A stretch of 64,000 nt of DNA from positions 310,001 to 374,000 of the forward strand of contig NZ_QEWO01000002.1 in NCBI RefSeq assembly GCF_003402235.1, read 5' to 3'. The notes under the pieces were generated by a model that saw only the letters and a program-made list of their open reading frames with translations, was not told the origin of the DNA and made no database searches. A program made the position numbers and the translations under genes. The stretch comes from Parahaliea mediterranea. Lineage in GTDB: Bacteria > Pseudomonadota > Gammaproteobacteria > Pseudomonadales > Halieaceae. This document shows, piece after piece, positions 8,707 through 18,100 of this stretch. Position 1 is the first letter of the stretch; the number at the start of each line of letters is the position of its first letter.

Positions 8707-10986
8707 ATGACACCACGTCTCTTCAGGCTCAGTGCCCTGACTGCCGCCCTGACCGCCGCCCATATTGCCCAGGCACAGCCTGCGCTGGAAGAAGTTGTTG
8801 TTACCGCCCAAAAGCGCGCCCAGGACATCCAGGATGTGCCCATTTCCATCACCGCCTTCTCCGGGGACTACCTGAACGCAGCCGGCGTGAAGGACATCGG
8901 CGATGTGGCCCAAATGACGCCCAACTTCACCATTTCAAACTCGTCCCAGCAGACCAACAGCCGCATTGCAATACGCGGTGTGGGCTCAGTGGGCAACAGT
9001 GGTATTGAGCCCAGTGTTGGCGTGTTCATCGACGGTGTTTACTACCCTCGCCCCGGTTCGGTCATCGGCCAGCTGATGGATGTTGCCTCCTTCGAGGTAC
9101 TGCGCGGCCCCCAGGGCACGCTGTTTGGCCGCAACACCCCCATGGGTGCCCTGAACATCACCACCAACAACCCCGGCTACGAGCACGAGGGCATGGTGGA
9201 AGCCGGCTTTGGTGACTACAGCGCCTACGAAGTGGGCGGCATGTACAACGCCCCACTTGGAGAGAAAGTAGCCGGGCGCATCGCCATCAAATACTCCGAG
9301 CGCGACGGCTACGGTAAAAACCTGCTCAACGGCGACGAGATTGGCGAGCGCGACGACCTCAACCTGCGCGGCAAGCTGCTGTTTGACTTCAGCGACAACC
9401 TGTCCATGCTGGTGACCGCCGACTACGCCGAAATCAACTCCGGCGGCGGCGCCATCGAAATCACAGAAGGCACCGAGAACCCGGTGTTTGACGCCACCCT
9501 GCAAGCCCTCTACGGTGCCGGCGCGTCCACCAAGGACGGTTACGACCAGCAGATCAGCCAGGATCACCGCGACAAGCTGAATGACGAGCAGTATGGCCTG
9601 TCGGTTGATATCAACTACGACTTCGCCAGCGGCATTCGCCTGCGCTCCATCTCCGCCTACCGCAACTGGGAGGCCGACGTCTACGAAAGTGCCCTGCGCA
9701 TCCCGGCCTACATGGTGCTGCGCGACACCCTGTACGAAACAGAAACCGTGTCCCAGGAATTCCAGCTCATCTCCCCCGGGGGCGCCACCATCGACTGGGT
9801 GGGCGGCCTGTTCTACTACCAGGAGGAGTACAACATCGGGCAGGCCTTCGATGCCGGTGACGACTACTGCACCCCCACCATTGCTGGCCTGGTGGGCCTG
9901 GAAGCTGGCCTGCAGTGCGATACCTTGCAGCAAGACGCCATGGTAGACAGCCAGTTCACCCAGGACCTGGACAGCATCGCCCTCTTTGGCCAGGCCACCT
10001 GGAACATCAGCGAGGCCTTCACCGCCACCTTTGGCGGCCGCTACACCGAAGACCAGAAAGATGGCGACTTTGTACAGGTGGTCAACAATCCCTTCGGCGG
10101 CCTGGTGCGCACCAACGAAACCGTGCTCGACATGGAGCGCGACGACTCCAAGTCCACCTGGTTCGGCAACGTTAACTGGTTCGTCAACAACGACATCATG
10201 CTGTTTGCCACCGCCTCCACCGGCTACAAGTCCGGCGGCTTTAACTCCGAAGGTGGCAGCATCGCACTCGGCCGCGAACGCCGCATCTTCGGCCCGGAAG
10301 AGGCCACCAACTATGAGTTGGGCCTGAAGAGCACCCTGCTCGATGGCAGCATGACCGCCAACATCACCGCCTACCGCACCGACCTGGAAGACTTCCAGGA
10401 TCGCCTGTTCGACGGCCTGTCCTTCGTGGTGGTCAACGCCGGCGAGGTACGCCAGCAGGGCCTGGAAGCCGATATTGCCTGGGTACCGCTGGATCAGCTG
10501 TCCCTGCGCGCCGGCATCAGCTACCTGGATTCCGAATACCTGGACTTCAAGGACGCCCCCGGCCTGCCTGGCGGCCCCAACCAGGATCTGACCGGTGAGA
10601 GCAAGCCCTACTCCCCCGAGTGGCAGACCTCCCTTGCCGCCGATTGGAGCGACAGCCTGGGCGATAGCATGGAGTGGTTTGTGGGTGCCAGCTGGATGTG
10701 GATGGACGAGCAGAATCTCGGCGCTGTATCCAACAACAACCCGCAATCGGTGCAGGAGGCCTACTCCCTCATCGACGCCCGCGTGGGTGTGCGCGACGCC
10801 GGTGGCAAGTGGTCCGTGACCCTGTTTGGCAACAACCTGACGGACGAAGGCTACTGCCTGACCATGTATGACCAGCCCTTCGGCGCCCAGCTCGGCGCGC
10901 TGAATGCTGCGAACAACACCATGGTCCAGCGGTGCGTGCTGGGTGCCCCCAGCACCTGGAACGTGAAGATGGACTACTTCTTCTAA
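8707..10986 (+). CDS. TonB-dependent outer membrane receptor
   Basis: A 759-residue receptor: signal peptide (MTPRLFRLSALTAALTAAHI to AQAQP), TonB box LEEVVVTAQKRAQDIQDVP, plug motifs NSRIAIRGVGSVG and FEVLRGPQGTLFGRNTPMGALNI, and a C-terminal barrel ending TWNVKMDYFF. The start is the ATG preceded by GAGGAACGACC; an in-frame ATG 30 bp upstream lacks a site. It lies on the same strand as the TRAP genes and the DUF3604 gene, so the likely model is outer-membrane import here followed by inner-membrane import by TRAP. Ligand unknown. Confidence 0.93.
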   Translation: MTPRLFRLSALTAALTAAHIAQAQPALEEVVVTAQKRAQDIQDVPISITAFSGDYLNAAGVKDIGDVAQMTPNFTISNSSQQTNSRIAIRGVGSVGNSGIEPSVGVFIDGVYYPRPGSVIGQLMDVASFEVLRGPQGTLFGRNTPMGALNITTNNPGYEHEGMVEAGFGDYSAYEVGGMYNAPLGEKVAGRIAIKYSERDGYGKNLLNGDEIGERDDLNLRGKLLFDFSDNLSMLVTADYAEINSGGGAIEITEGTENPVFDATLQALYGAGASTKDGYDQQISQDHRDKLNDEQYGLSVDINYDFASGIRLRSISAYRNWEADVYESALRIPAYMVLRDTLYETETVSQEFQLISPGGATIDWVGGLFYYQEEYNIGQAFDAGDDYCTPTIAGLVGLEAGLQCDTLQQDAMVDSQFTQDLDSIALFGQATWNISEAFTATFGGRYTEDQKDGDFVQVVNNPFGGLVRTNETVLDMERDDSKSTWFGNVNWFVNNDIMLFATASTGYKSGGFNSEGGSIALGRERRIFGPEEATNYELGLKSTLLDGSMTANITAYRTDLEDFQDRLFDGLSFVVVNAGEVRQQGLEADIAWVPLDQLSLRAGISYLDSEYLDFKDAPGLPGGPNQDLTGESKPYSPEWQTSLAADWSDSLGDSMEWFVGASWMWMDEQNLGAVSNNNPQSVQEAYSLIDARVGVRDAGGKWSVTLFGNNLTDEGYCLTMYDQPFGAQLGALNAANNTMVQRCVLGAPSTWNVKMDYFF

Positions 10987-11067
10987 GCTCCACCTTCAGC
11001 GTTGCCGGCCAGCCCTGCCCCGCCCTCCGGCATGGGGCACCCAGGCAGGGCTGCCCGCCCGCTCCAA

Positions 11068-11094
11068 CATACGCCCCGCTCCCCGGGGCGTATG
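11068..11094. repeat. Perfect 11-bp inverted repeat (stem-loop)
   Basis: CATACGCCCCG and CGGGGCGTATG flank a five-base CTCCC loop between the TonB receptor and the DUF3604 gene. It is a strong stem without a T-run on either strand. It could be an RNA processing or stabilising stem that sets different expression of the two genes, or an operator. Confidence 0.6.
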
Positions 11095-11197
11095 CACATT
11101 GCCGCCATCTCCATGCCCACGCGCGCAGCGGCAATGTTCGCTTGCTGATACGAACAGGCGACCGCCTGTTGACCGAACAAGAACAAGGAGAGCAGCC

Positions 11198-13126
11198 ATG
11201 TACCACCGCCACCACACCGGTTCCAACACCAACTACCGTCCCTTCGCCCTCGCCCTGGCCTGCGCCGCGGCCCTTGGCACTGCCGGCCTGAAGGCCGCCG
11301 AGCCCGCGACTGCCCAGGCCGCCACCGCAAGCCAGGCAACCGCAGGCCAGAAACAGCTGCTGTGGGGCGATACCCACCTGCATACCAGCCAGTCCACCGA
11401 TGCCTTTGGCTTTGGCGTGCGCCTGGAGCTGGAACAGGCCTTCCGCTTTGCCCGCGGCGAAACCGTCACCTCCAGCCACGGCCTGAAGGCCCGGCTGGAC
11501 CGACCGCTGGACTTCCTGCTGGTTGCCGACCACGCGGAATCCCTGGGCATCATGCAGCGTGTGTACGACGGTGACCCAGAGGTGACCAGCAACGAGACCG
11601 CCGCCCACTGGCATGAACAGGTCACCGGCTCGGCGCAGCAGCAGCGCGCCTTCCAGGCCATGATCAAGGACGGTGAGCAGCGCCGCGCGGCCTTTACCCT
11701 GCTGTCCACCCTCGGCGGCCCCGCCCTGCACCAGTCCATCTGGCAGGACACCCTGGCCACCGCAGAGCGCTTCAACCAGCCCGGCGAGTTCACCGCCCTG
11801 CTGGGCTACGAATGGACCGCTGGCGTACGCGGCAACAACTTGCACCGGGTCATCATGTACCGCGACGATGCCGCCACCGTCGGCCAGATACAGCCCTTTT
11901 CCCAGACCGACAGCTCTGACCCGCGCGAACTGTGGGACTACATGGCCGGCTACGAACGCGATACCGGCGGCCAGGTACTGGCCATTCCCCACAACGGCAA
12001 CCTCAGCAACGGCGTCATGTTCCCGGTGGAAACCACCCAGTTTGGCGCCGCCGTGGATGCCGACTACGCCGCCAACCGCCGCCGCTGGGAGCCGGTGTAT
12101 GAAGTCACCCAGATGAAGGGCGACGGGGAGACCCACCCCCTGCTGTCGCCGGACGATGAGTTTGCCGACTACGAAACCTGGGACCGCGGCAACTTCTTCG
12201 GGCTGCCCAAAACCGAGGACATGCTGCCGGCGGAATACGCCCGCTCTGCGCTGAAGAGCGGCCTGGCCATTGCCCGCCGGGAGGGCGTAAACCCCTACCA
12301 GTTCGGCATGATCGGCTCCACCGACTCCCACACGGGCCTCAGCACCGCCGACGAGGACAACTTTTTCGGCAAGCACAGCGGCGTGGAGCCCGACGCCGGG
12401 CGCTGGCAGCGGGCAATCGGCAGCGCGGGCGACTGGAAAGTGATGGGCTGGGAGCAGACCGCTTCCGGCATGGCCGCTGTATGGGCGAGCGACAACACCC
12501 GCGAAGCCATCTGGGATGCCTTCAAGCGCCGCGAAGTGTATGCCACCACCGGGCCACGTATTGCCGTGCGCCTGTTTGCCGGCTGGCACTTTGACGATGC
12601 CGACGTACAGGCCGCAGACCTGGCCGCACGCGGCTACGCCGGCGGCACCCCCATGGGCGGCACCCTTTCTGGCACCCCGGAGGGCAGCGACACTGGTACG
12701 GCCCCGCGCTTCCTGGTGGCCGCCAGCCGCGACCCGCAGGGCGCCAACCTGGATCGCATCCAGATCGTCAAGGGCTGGATAGACGCCAAGGGCGACACCC
12801 ACGAGCAGGTTTACGATGTGAGTTGGTCCAGCCCCGACAGCCGACAGCCCGGCGCCGATGGCAAACTGCCCCCGGTTGGCAACACCGTGGATGTTGCCGC
12901 CGCCAGTTGGAGCAATACCATCGGCACTGGCGAGTTGGCCACCGTGTGGCAGGACCCAGACTTCGACCCGTCACAAGCGGCCTTTTATTACGCCCGGGTA
13001 TTGCAGATCCCCACACCGCGCTGGACCGCCTACGACGCCAAGCGCTACAACATCAAGATGGATGCGGAAGTTCCCATGATTACCGTGGAGCGCGCCTACA
13101 CCTCCCCCATCTGGTATCAGCCATAG
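11198..13126 (+). CDS. DUF3604 family protein, PHP-like metallo-hydrolase, exported
   Basis: A 642-residue protein with a signal peptide (FALALACAAALGTAGLKAAE). DUF3604 motifs are visible: LLWGDTHLHTSQSTDAF (metal-binding HxH), LDFLLVADHAESLGI, LAIPHNGNLSNG and GMIGSTDSHTGLS. These resemble the metal centre of PHP-domain phosphoesterases, so a hydrolytic role in the periplasm is likely, but no substrate is established for DUF3604. The start is the ATG after AAGGAGAGCAGCC. It follows the TonB receptor by about 210 bp containing a strong stem-loop. Confidence 0.87.
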   Translation: MYHRHHTGSNTNYRPFALALACAAALGTAGLKAAEPATAQAATASQATAGQKQLLWGDTHLHTSQSTDAFGFGVRLELEQAFRFARGETVTSSHGLKARLDRPLDFLLVADHAESLGIMQRVYDGDPEVTSNETAAHWHEQVTGSAQQQRAFQAMIKDGEQRRAAFTLLSTLGGPALHQSIWQDTLATAERFNQPGEFTALLGYEWTAGVRGNNLHRVIMYRDDAATVGQIQPFSQTDSSDPRELWDYMAGYERDTGGQVLAIPHNGNLSNGVMFPVETTQFGAAVDADYAANRRRWEPVYEVTQMKGDGETHPLLSPDDEFADYETWDRGNFFGLPKTEDMLPAEYARSALKSGLAIARREGVNPYQFGMIGSTDSHTGLSTADEDNFFGKHSGVEPDAGRWQRAIGSAGDWKVMGWEQTASGMAAVWASDNTREAIWDAFKRREVYATTGPRIAVRLFAGWHFDDADVQAADLAARGYAGGTPMGGTLSGTPEGSDTGTAPRFLVAASRDPQGANLDRIQIVKGWIDAKGDTHEQVYDVSWSSPDSRQPGADGKLPPVGNTVDVAAASWSNTIGTGELATVWQDPDFDPSQAAFYYARVLQIPTPRWTAYDAKRYNIKMDAEVPMITVERAYTSPIWYQP

Positions 13127-13171
13127 GCCTGTGTTGGGCCTGTGACCGGCGCCCCTGCTGTTGGGTTTTGA

Positions 13172-14539
13172 TCAGCCCGCCAGCAGGGAATAGCACAGGC
13201 CCACCAGCACCGCCGGCACCGCAAAGCGCACCGACAATAACCACAGGCGATAGGGCAGCGTGTCCTGCCCCAGGCCAAGCTCTTCGGCGGTCACCCGCCG
13301 CGCCAGTGCCCAGCCCACGTACAGCGCAATGCAGGCGCCGATCAACGGCGACAGCAGGCGGGTGACCACAAAGTCGAACAAGTCGAAAAAGGTCATGCTC
13401 TGGAAGTAGTCCAGCCCCCCGAGCGGGTGCACCCCCGCCAGATAGCTGAAGGACAGCACGCAGCTAAGCCCCAGCAGCCACACAACGACCCCCACCGCCA
13501 GGGTGGCCGGCCGCCGGCGCCAGTGCCGTTCGTCGATCAAGTAGGACACGGGCGTCTCCAGCATGCACAGGGCCGAGGTCAGCGCGGCAAAACTCAGCAG
13601 CAAAAAGAACACAGTGCCAAGCAGCAGCCCGCCGCTCACGTTGCCAAACACAATGGGCAGGCTCATGAACACCAGCCCCGGCCCGCCGGCCGGCGCCAGC
13701 TGGTGGGCAAAAATCACCGGGAAGATCGCCAGGCCCGCCAGCAGGGCCACCAGGGTATCGGCGCCGACAATCACCGCGCTGGAGCGCACAATGCTGGTGC
13801 TGCGACTCATGTAGGCCCCGTAGGCCATCAGGTTAGTGAGCCCCACACTGATGGAAAAAAACGCCTGGCCAAAAGCATCCAGCACAATGGCGGGAGTCAC
13901 CGCACTGAAATCCGGCACAAACAGAAAGGCCAGTGCGCGGGTGAAATCGCCGGTGATGGCAGCGTAAATCACCATGCCCACCAGCATCACCAGCAGCGCC
14001 GGCATCAGCAGTTTGACCGTGCGCTCCACCCCGGATTGCAGGCCCAAGGAGGACAGGGCGACGGTAATCCCGAGGAAGGCCGTGTAGGCCAGCAGCATCA
14101 GGCCCGGGCTGGCGGTGAGGCCATCAAACAACGCCTGCAGCGCCTCGGCGGACTGCCCCTGCAGGCCGCCGCTGCCGGCAATGGCCACGTAGCTCAGGGT
14201 CCAGCCGCCCACCACAGAATAAAAGGCCAGCACCAGCACCGCCGCCAGCAGGCCACCGTAACCCATCAGGGTCCAGCCGCGGCTGGCGCCGCTTTCGGCG
14301 CTGGCCCGGCTGATTGACAGGGTGGGCGTGGCCTGGCCGCGCCGCCCCACCAGCAGTTCCGCCATCAGCAGTGGCAGAGCCACGGTGAGCACCGCGCCGA
14401 GGTAGATCAGCACAAAGGCACCGCCGCCACTGACCCCCGCGGTGTAGGGAAAGCGCCACATATTGGCCAGGCCGATGGCCGAGCCCATGGCCGCCAACAT
14501 AAAGCCCCACTGGGAGGACCACTGCTCGCGACCGGCCAT
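13172..14539 (-). CDS. Sodium-dependent transporter, NSS (SNF) family
   Basis: A 455-residue membrane protein with the NSS signature near its N-terminus: WGFMLAAMGSAIGLANMWRFPYTAGVSGGGAF. Its 11 or so hydrophobic segments resemble prokaryotic relatives of LeuT/TnaT. These import amino acids with sodium. Placed directly after kynureninase, kynurenine or tryptophan is the most economical substrate (inference). The ATG at 14539 overlaps the kynureninase stop (TGATG); a longer upstream frame would lie in that gene. Last gene of the eight-gene operon. Confidence 0.9.
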   Translation of the reverse strand: MAGREQWSSQWGFMLAAMGSAIGLANMWRFPYTAGVSGGGAFVLIYLGAVLTVALPLLMAELLVGRRGQATPTLSISRASAESGASRGWTLMGYGGLLAAVLVLAFYSVVGGWTLSYVAIAGSGGLQGQSAEALQALFDGLTASPGLMLLAYTAFLGITVALSSLGLQSGVERTVKLLMPALLVMLVGMVIYAAITGDFTRALAFLFVPDFSAVTPAIVLDAFGQAFFSISVGLTNLMAYGAYMSRSTSIVRSSAVIVGADTLVALLAGLAIFPVIFAHQLAPAGGPGLVFMSLPIVFGNVSGGLLLGTVFFLLLSFAALTSALCMLETPVSYLIDERHWRRRPATLAVGVVVWLLGLSCVLSFSYLAGVHPLGGLDYFQSMTFFDLFDFVVTRLLSPLIGACIALYVGWALARRVTAEELGLGQDTLPYRLWLLSVRFAVPAVLVGLCYSLLAG

Positions 14540-15780
14540 CAGGTCACCGCGCTGCGGCGGTTGAACTGCTCCTGGCGCCACTCTTCGCGCGCCATCACCT
14601 GCACCAGATGCTCCACCGCGTCCCACACGTCGCAGAAGCCGTTATACAGCGGCGCAAAGCCAAAGCGCATGTTGCCCGGCTCCCGGTAATCGCCAATCAC
14701 ACCGCGGGCAATCAGGGCCTGCACAATGGCGTAAGCCTGCGCGTGATGGAAGGACACCTGGCTGCCGCGACGGGCGCTGTCGCTGGGGCTCACCAGCGTA
14801 AAGCCCGCCTGGGGGCAGCGCTGCTGCACCAGGTCGATAAACAGCTGGGTGAGCTGCTGCGACTTGGCGCGCACACTGGCCATGTCCTGGGCAAGGAACA
14901 CATCCAGCCCGCACTCCACCAGCGCCAGGCTGAGGATGGGCTGGGTGCCGCTCAGCATCTGGCGCACGGAGTCATGGGGCGCGTAGTCGCGGGTAAAGGC
15001 AAAGGGCTGGGCGTGCCCCCACCAGCCGGTCAGGGGCTGCTGGGCCCTGCCGTGGTGGCGCTTTGCCGCAAAAATAAAACCGGGGCTGCCGGGGCCGCCG
15101 TTCAGGTATTTGTAGGTGCAGCCAACGGCGAAATCCGCCTGGCAACCGTTCAAGTCCACCTCCAGCGCGCCGGCGCTGTGGCACAGGTCCCACACGCTGA
15201 TGGCGCCGGCGGCGTGGGTGCGGCGGGTCAGTTCTGCCATATCCAGCACGCGCCCGGATTTGTAGTGCACCTGGGTCAGGCACACCACCGCCACCGTCTC
15301 ATCAATGGCCGAGGCCAGTTCCTGTTCCTCGGCAAAGCGAATTTCATAGCACTGCCCCAGCTGCTGCACCAGGCCCTGGACTATGTAATTGTCGGTGGGA
15401 AAGTTGCTGCCCTCCAGCACAATCACCCGGCGCTCGGGCACCAGTTGCAGGGCGGCGGCCACGGCCTTGTAAACGTTAATGCCGGTGGAGTCGGTAATTA
15501 CCACCTCGCCGGCATCGGCGCCAATCAGTTTGCCCAGCTTGTCGCCAATGCGGGTGGGCAGGTCCCACCAGCCGGCCTTGTTCCAGCTGCGTATCAGGTC
15601 TTCGCCCCATTCCTTATCCAGCACGGCCCGGGCCCGCTCGCGGGCGGCCAGCGGCAGCACGCCCAGGGAGTTGCCATCCAGGTAAATGGTGCTTTCGGGC
15701 AGGTGAAACTGCCCCCGGCAGCCCGCCAGGGGGTCGGTGTTGTCACGGGCTTCGCAGTCGGCGCGGTTGATCGCGGCCAT
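14539..15780 (-). CDS. kynU: Kynureninase
   Basis: A 413-residue PLP enzyme that cleaves kynurenine to anthranilate plus alanine, or 3-hydroxykynurenine to 3-hydroxyanthranilate plus alanine. Family features: YLDGNSLGVLP (34-44), WNKAGWWDLPTRIGDKLGKLIGA, ITDSTGINVYKAVAAAL, WDLCHSAGALEVDL and the PLP lysine in CTYKYLNGGPGSPGF (Lys224). Length matches the bacterial family. It begins 4 bp after the alpha/beta hydrolase stop. It provides the entry step to the 3-hydroxyanthranilate pathway at 34-44 kb, but tryptophan 2,3-dioxygenase and kynurenine 3-monooxygenase are not in the window. Confidence 0.96.
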   Translation of the reverse strand: MAAINRADCEARDNTDPLAGCRGQFHLPESTIYLDGNSLGVLPLAARERARAVLDKEWGEDLIRSWNKAGWWDLPTRIGDKLGKLIGADAGEVVITDSTGINVYKAVAAALQLVPERRVIVLEGSNFPTDNYIVQGLVQQLGQCYEIRFAEEQELASAIDETVAVVCLTQVHYKSGRVLDMAELTRRTHAAGAISVWDLCHSAGALEVDLNGCQADFAVGCTYKYLNGGPGSPGFIFAAKRHHGRAQQPLTGWWGHAQPFAFTRDYAPHDSVRQMLSGTQPILSLALVECGLDVFLAQDMASVRAKSQQLTQLFIDLVQQRCPQAGFTLVSPSDSARRGSQVSFHHAQAYAIVQALIARGVIGDYREPGNMRFGFAPLYNGFCDVWDAVEHLVQVMAREEWRQEQFNRRSAVT

Positions 15781-15784
15781 GTTG

Positions 15785-16549
15785 TTACTCCATCCAGTTC
15801 AGTACGGCCCGGTTAAATGCCGCCGGGCTTTCATAAAAGGCCGAGTGGCCTGTATCGGGGATTTCCACCAGTTGCGCGCCGGCCACCTGCGCCGCCACCA
15901 GGCGAATGGCGGCAATGGGAAACAGCACGTCGTCGGTGCCGGCGATAAACAGCACCGGCACGCCAGTGTACGCCAGCGCCGACGGTGCATGGCGAACAAA
16001 GGCCCCGGCAAGATTGTGCCGGGTGACGGCATTGAAGCTGTTGATCTGTCGGTAGAGCACCGCGGCAGTGGGGTCCTCTTCCCGCACCCGCCGGCCCAGC
16101 ACCCGCTCGATCTGGCCGAGGTTGGCGGTGGCGGCGCGGGCGGCGTCCATTATAGTGGCCACCTCGGGCCCTTCCTGCAATGCGTGCAGCGAATCGGCCA
16201 CCACCAGCGAGGCCACCCGCCGCGGGTGCTGGCATGTGAAGCTGATGCAGGTGCCGCCCCCCATCGACTGACCCAGCAGGTGGGCGCGCTCAATGTGCAG
16301 GTGATCCAGCAGGGCCAGCAGATCGGCCACGTAGGCGCTGCGCCCTTCCCCCGCCGGGTCGCTAGAATTGCCAAAGCCCCGGTGGTCGAAGGTAATCACC
16401 CGGAACCTGGCGGCAAAATCCGTGAGCTGCCGGAACCAGATGGCGTGATTGCCCCCCATGCCGTGGGCCAGCACCAGTGCCGGCGCATCGGCCCCAAGCC
16501 CGTGCTCTTCGTAGTACAGGGTGGCGCCGTTGGCCTGCAGATGGGGCAC
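15785..16549 (-). CDS. Alpha/beta hydrolase (possible kynurenine-pathway or ring-cleavage hydrolase)
   Basis: A 254-residue alpha/beta-hydrolase: oxyanion motif LAHGMGGNHAIW, FDHRGFGNSSDP, nucleophile elbow LLGQSMGGGT (Ser95), acid segment LFIAGTDDVLFP and catalytic His in IPDTGHSAFYESP. It resembles 3-oxoadipate enol-lactonase and meta-cleavage hydrolases. Directly upstream of kynureninase, an N-formylkynurenine hydrolase role is possible, but it lacks the KynB family features, and hydrolysis of a ring-cleavage product is equally likely. One base separates it from the ATPase stop. Confidence 0.85.
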   Translation of the reverse strand: MPHLQANGATLYYEEHGLGADAPALVLAHGMGGNHAIWFRQLTDFAARFRVITFDHRGFGNSSDPAGEGRSAYVADLLALLDHLHIERAHLLGQSMGGGTCISFTCQHPRRVASLVVADSLHALQEGPEVATIMDAARAATANLGQIERVLGRRVREEDPTAAVLYRQINSFNAVTRHNLAGAFVRHAPSALAYTGVPVLFIAGTDDVLFPIAAIRLVAAQVAGAQLVEIPDTGHSAFYESPAAFNRAVLNWME

Positions 16550-16550
16550 G

Positions 16551-17363
16551 CTAGCGCACGCCCATCAGTTCGGACAACTGCACAATGTAGTCGCCAAAGC
16601 GCGGGTCCTCGCGGGTGTCGGACGGGTCCCGCGGGCGCGGCAGGTCGATGCTCACGTCTTCAATCAATCGCCCCGGGCGCTCGGACAGCACCAGCACCCG
16701 GTCCGACAGCAGCACCGCCTCGCTGATGCTGTGGGTAATCAGCACCACGGTTTTTTTGCGCGCCTGCCAGATGCGCAGCAGCTCCATGTTCAGGTGGTCC
16801 CGGGTCAGCGCGTCCAGGGCACCGAAGGGCTCATCCATCAGCAGCACCGCCGGGTCGCGTATCAGCGCCTGGCCAATGGCCACCCGGTGACGCATGCCGC
16901 CCGACAGCTCGTGGGGGTAGCGCTTTTCAAAGCCGGTGAGGCCCAGGGTGCCCAGCATGGCGGCGCGCTGCTCGGCGCTGGCATCGCTGCCGTTGACCCG
17001 CAGGGCCAGGGTGAGGTTCTCTTCCACGTTCAACCAGGGCAGCAGGTTGGAGGTCTGGAACACCACGCCCACTGGGTCCAGCGCGCCGTGCACCGGCTCG
17101 CCGGCCACCTGCACCGACCCACGCTCGTAGGGAATGAGCCCGGCCAGAATACGCAGCAGCGTGCTCTTGCCACAGCCGCTGGGGCCAATCACTGACACAA
17201 ACTCCGAGTCGCGAATGCTGAAGCTCACATCCGACAGGGCGGTCACTTCGCTCTCGCCCTGCCCGAAGATTTTGCTGACTCCGGCCAGTTCGATGCCGTT
17301 GCGCCCAGCGGCCGCCACGGGCGCCGCCTCCCCTTCTTTGTGATTCACTAATTGGAGCGCCAC
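16551..17363 (-). CDS. ABC transporter ATP-binding protein, NitT/TauT family
   Basis: A 270-residue ATPase with Walker A GPSGCGKST, Q-loop VVFQTSNLLPWLNVEEN, signature LSGGMRHRVAIGQAL, Walker B PAVLLMDEPFGALD and switch His in VVLITHSISEA. The PFGALDALTRDHLN pattern is typical of the nitrate/sulfonate/taurine group, members of which also import aromatic carboxylates, pyrimidine precursors and phthalate-like ligands. It overlaps the permease gene by 16 bp. Confidence 0.94.
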   Translation of the reverse strand: MALQLVNHKEGEAAPVAAAGRNGIELAGVSKIFGQGESEVTALSDVSFSIRDSEFVSVIGPSGCGKSTLLRILAGLIPYERGSVQVAGEPVHGALDPVGVVFQTSNLLPWLNVEENLTLALRVNGSDASAEQRAAMLGTLGLTGFEKRYPHELSGGMRHRVAIGQALIRDPAVLLMDEPFGALDALTRDHLNMELLRIWQARKKTVVLITHSISEAVLLSDRVLVLSERPGRLIEDVSIDLPRPRDPSDTREDPRFGDYIVQLSELMGVR

Positions 17364-18100
17364 CAGACCAGTCTCCCCAGCAGTTCAATGATGTAAAACA
17401 GCGCCAGCGACAGGGCTGTCACCGCCGCCAGCGCGGCAAAGGTCAGGGCCGTCTGGGACGAACCCGTGGCCATCAGGATCAGGTTGCCGAGCCCGTCGTT
17501 GGAGCCGACGAATTCCCCCACAATGGCGCCAATCACCGCCAGCGGCATGGCCACCTTGCAGCCATCGACAAAGTTCGGTAGGGCCGAGGGCACCCGCAGG
17601 CGCCAGAAGGTGGCCCAGGGCGAGGCGCGCATGGCGCGAAAGTGCTCCTCCAAGTGGGCCGGCACACCGCCGAGCCCGCCGAGGGTGGAAATCACAATCG
17701 GGAAGAAGGCAAACAAAAAGGCCATGATGACCTTGGACGACAGCCCATAGCCAAACCACACTACAATCAAAGGCGCCAGGCCGATCTTGGGAATACTCTG
17801 CAGCGCGATCATGAAGGGGTACAGGGTGCGCCTGGCCAGCGGCACGAAGTAGATCAGCACCGCTATCAGCACGCCCAGCACCACTGCCGACAGAAAGCCC
17901 CACAGCACCTCGCCCAGGGTAATCAGGCTGTTCTCCCAGATTATGGCCCGCGACTGCCACAGGGCATCGGCAATATCGCTGATGGCCGGCAGCAGGTAGG
18001 GCTTGATGTCAAACACGTGGACGGAGGCCTCCCAGATCACCCCCAACACCACAAAAAACAGCAGCCCTTCCAGCAGGCCGCGATTGGCGCTCGCTTTCAT
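17348..18100 (-). CDS. ABC transporter permease, NitT/TauT family
   Basis: A 250-residue inner-membrane permease with about six hydrophobic segments and the EAA loop segment MRASPWATFWRLRVPSALPNFVDGCKVAMPLAVIGAIVGEF. The ATG overlaps the VOC gene's stop (ATGA), which fixes the start; the frame continues upstream but inside that gene. It forms the channel for the binding protein and ATPase of the same operon. Confidence 0.93.
   Translation of the reverse strand: MKASANRGLLEGLLFFVVLGVIWEASVHVFDIKPYLLPAISDIADALWQSRAIIWENSLITLGEVLWGFLSAVVLGVLIAVLIYFVPLARRTLYPFMIALQSIPKIGLAPLIVVWFGYGLSSKVIMAFLFAFFPIVISTLGGLGGVPAHLEEHFRAMRASPWATFWRLRVPSALPNFVDGCKVAMPLAVIGAIVGEFVGSNDGLGNLILMATGSSQTALTFAALAAVTALSLALFYIIELLGRLVWWRSN

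Noticed and set aside
10769-12802. Very long open frame on the minus strand (677 codons) and similar ones at 8986-10746, 35201-36421, 39794-41443 and 14608-15816
   Set aside because: They are antisense to clearly recognised genes, have A/G/H/V-rich composition typical of reverse-strand shadows in GC-rich DNA, and show no family motif or ribosome-binding site.
13153-13188. CCCTGCTG/CAGCAGGG inverted repeat at the convergent ends of the DUF3604 and NSS genes
   Set aside because: The right arm lies in the NSS coding end, the loop is long (20 bases) and there is no T-run in the right place, so it is not called as a terminator.
15785-16549. Alpha/beta hydrolase as kynurenine formamidase (KynB)
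   Set aside because: KynB is a cyclase-family protein with different metal-binding motifs; this protein is a serine hydrolase of the enol-lactonase type, so only a non-homologous formamidase role remains possible.
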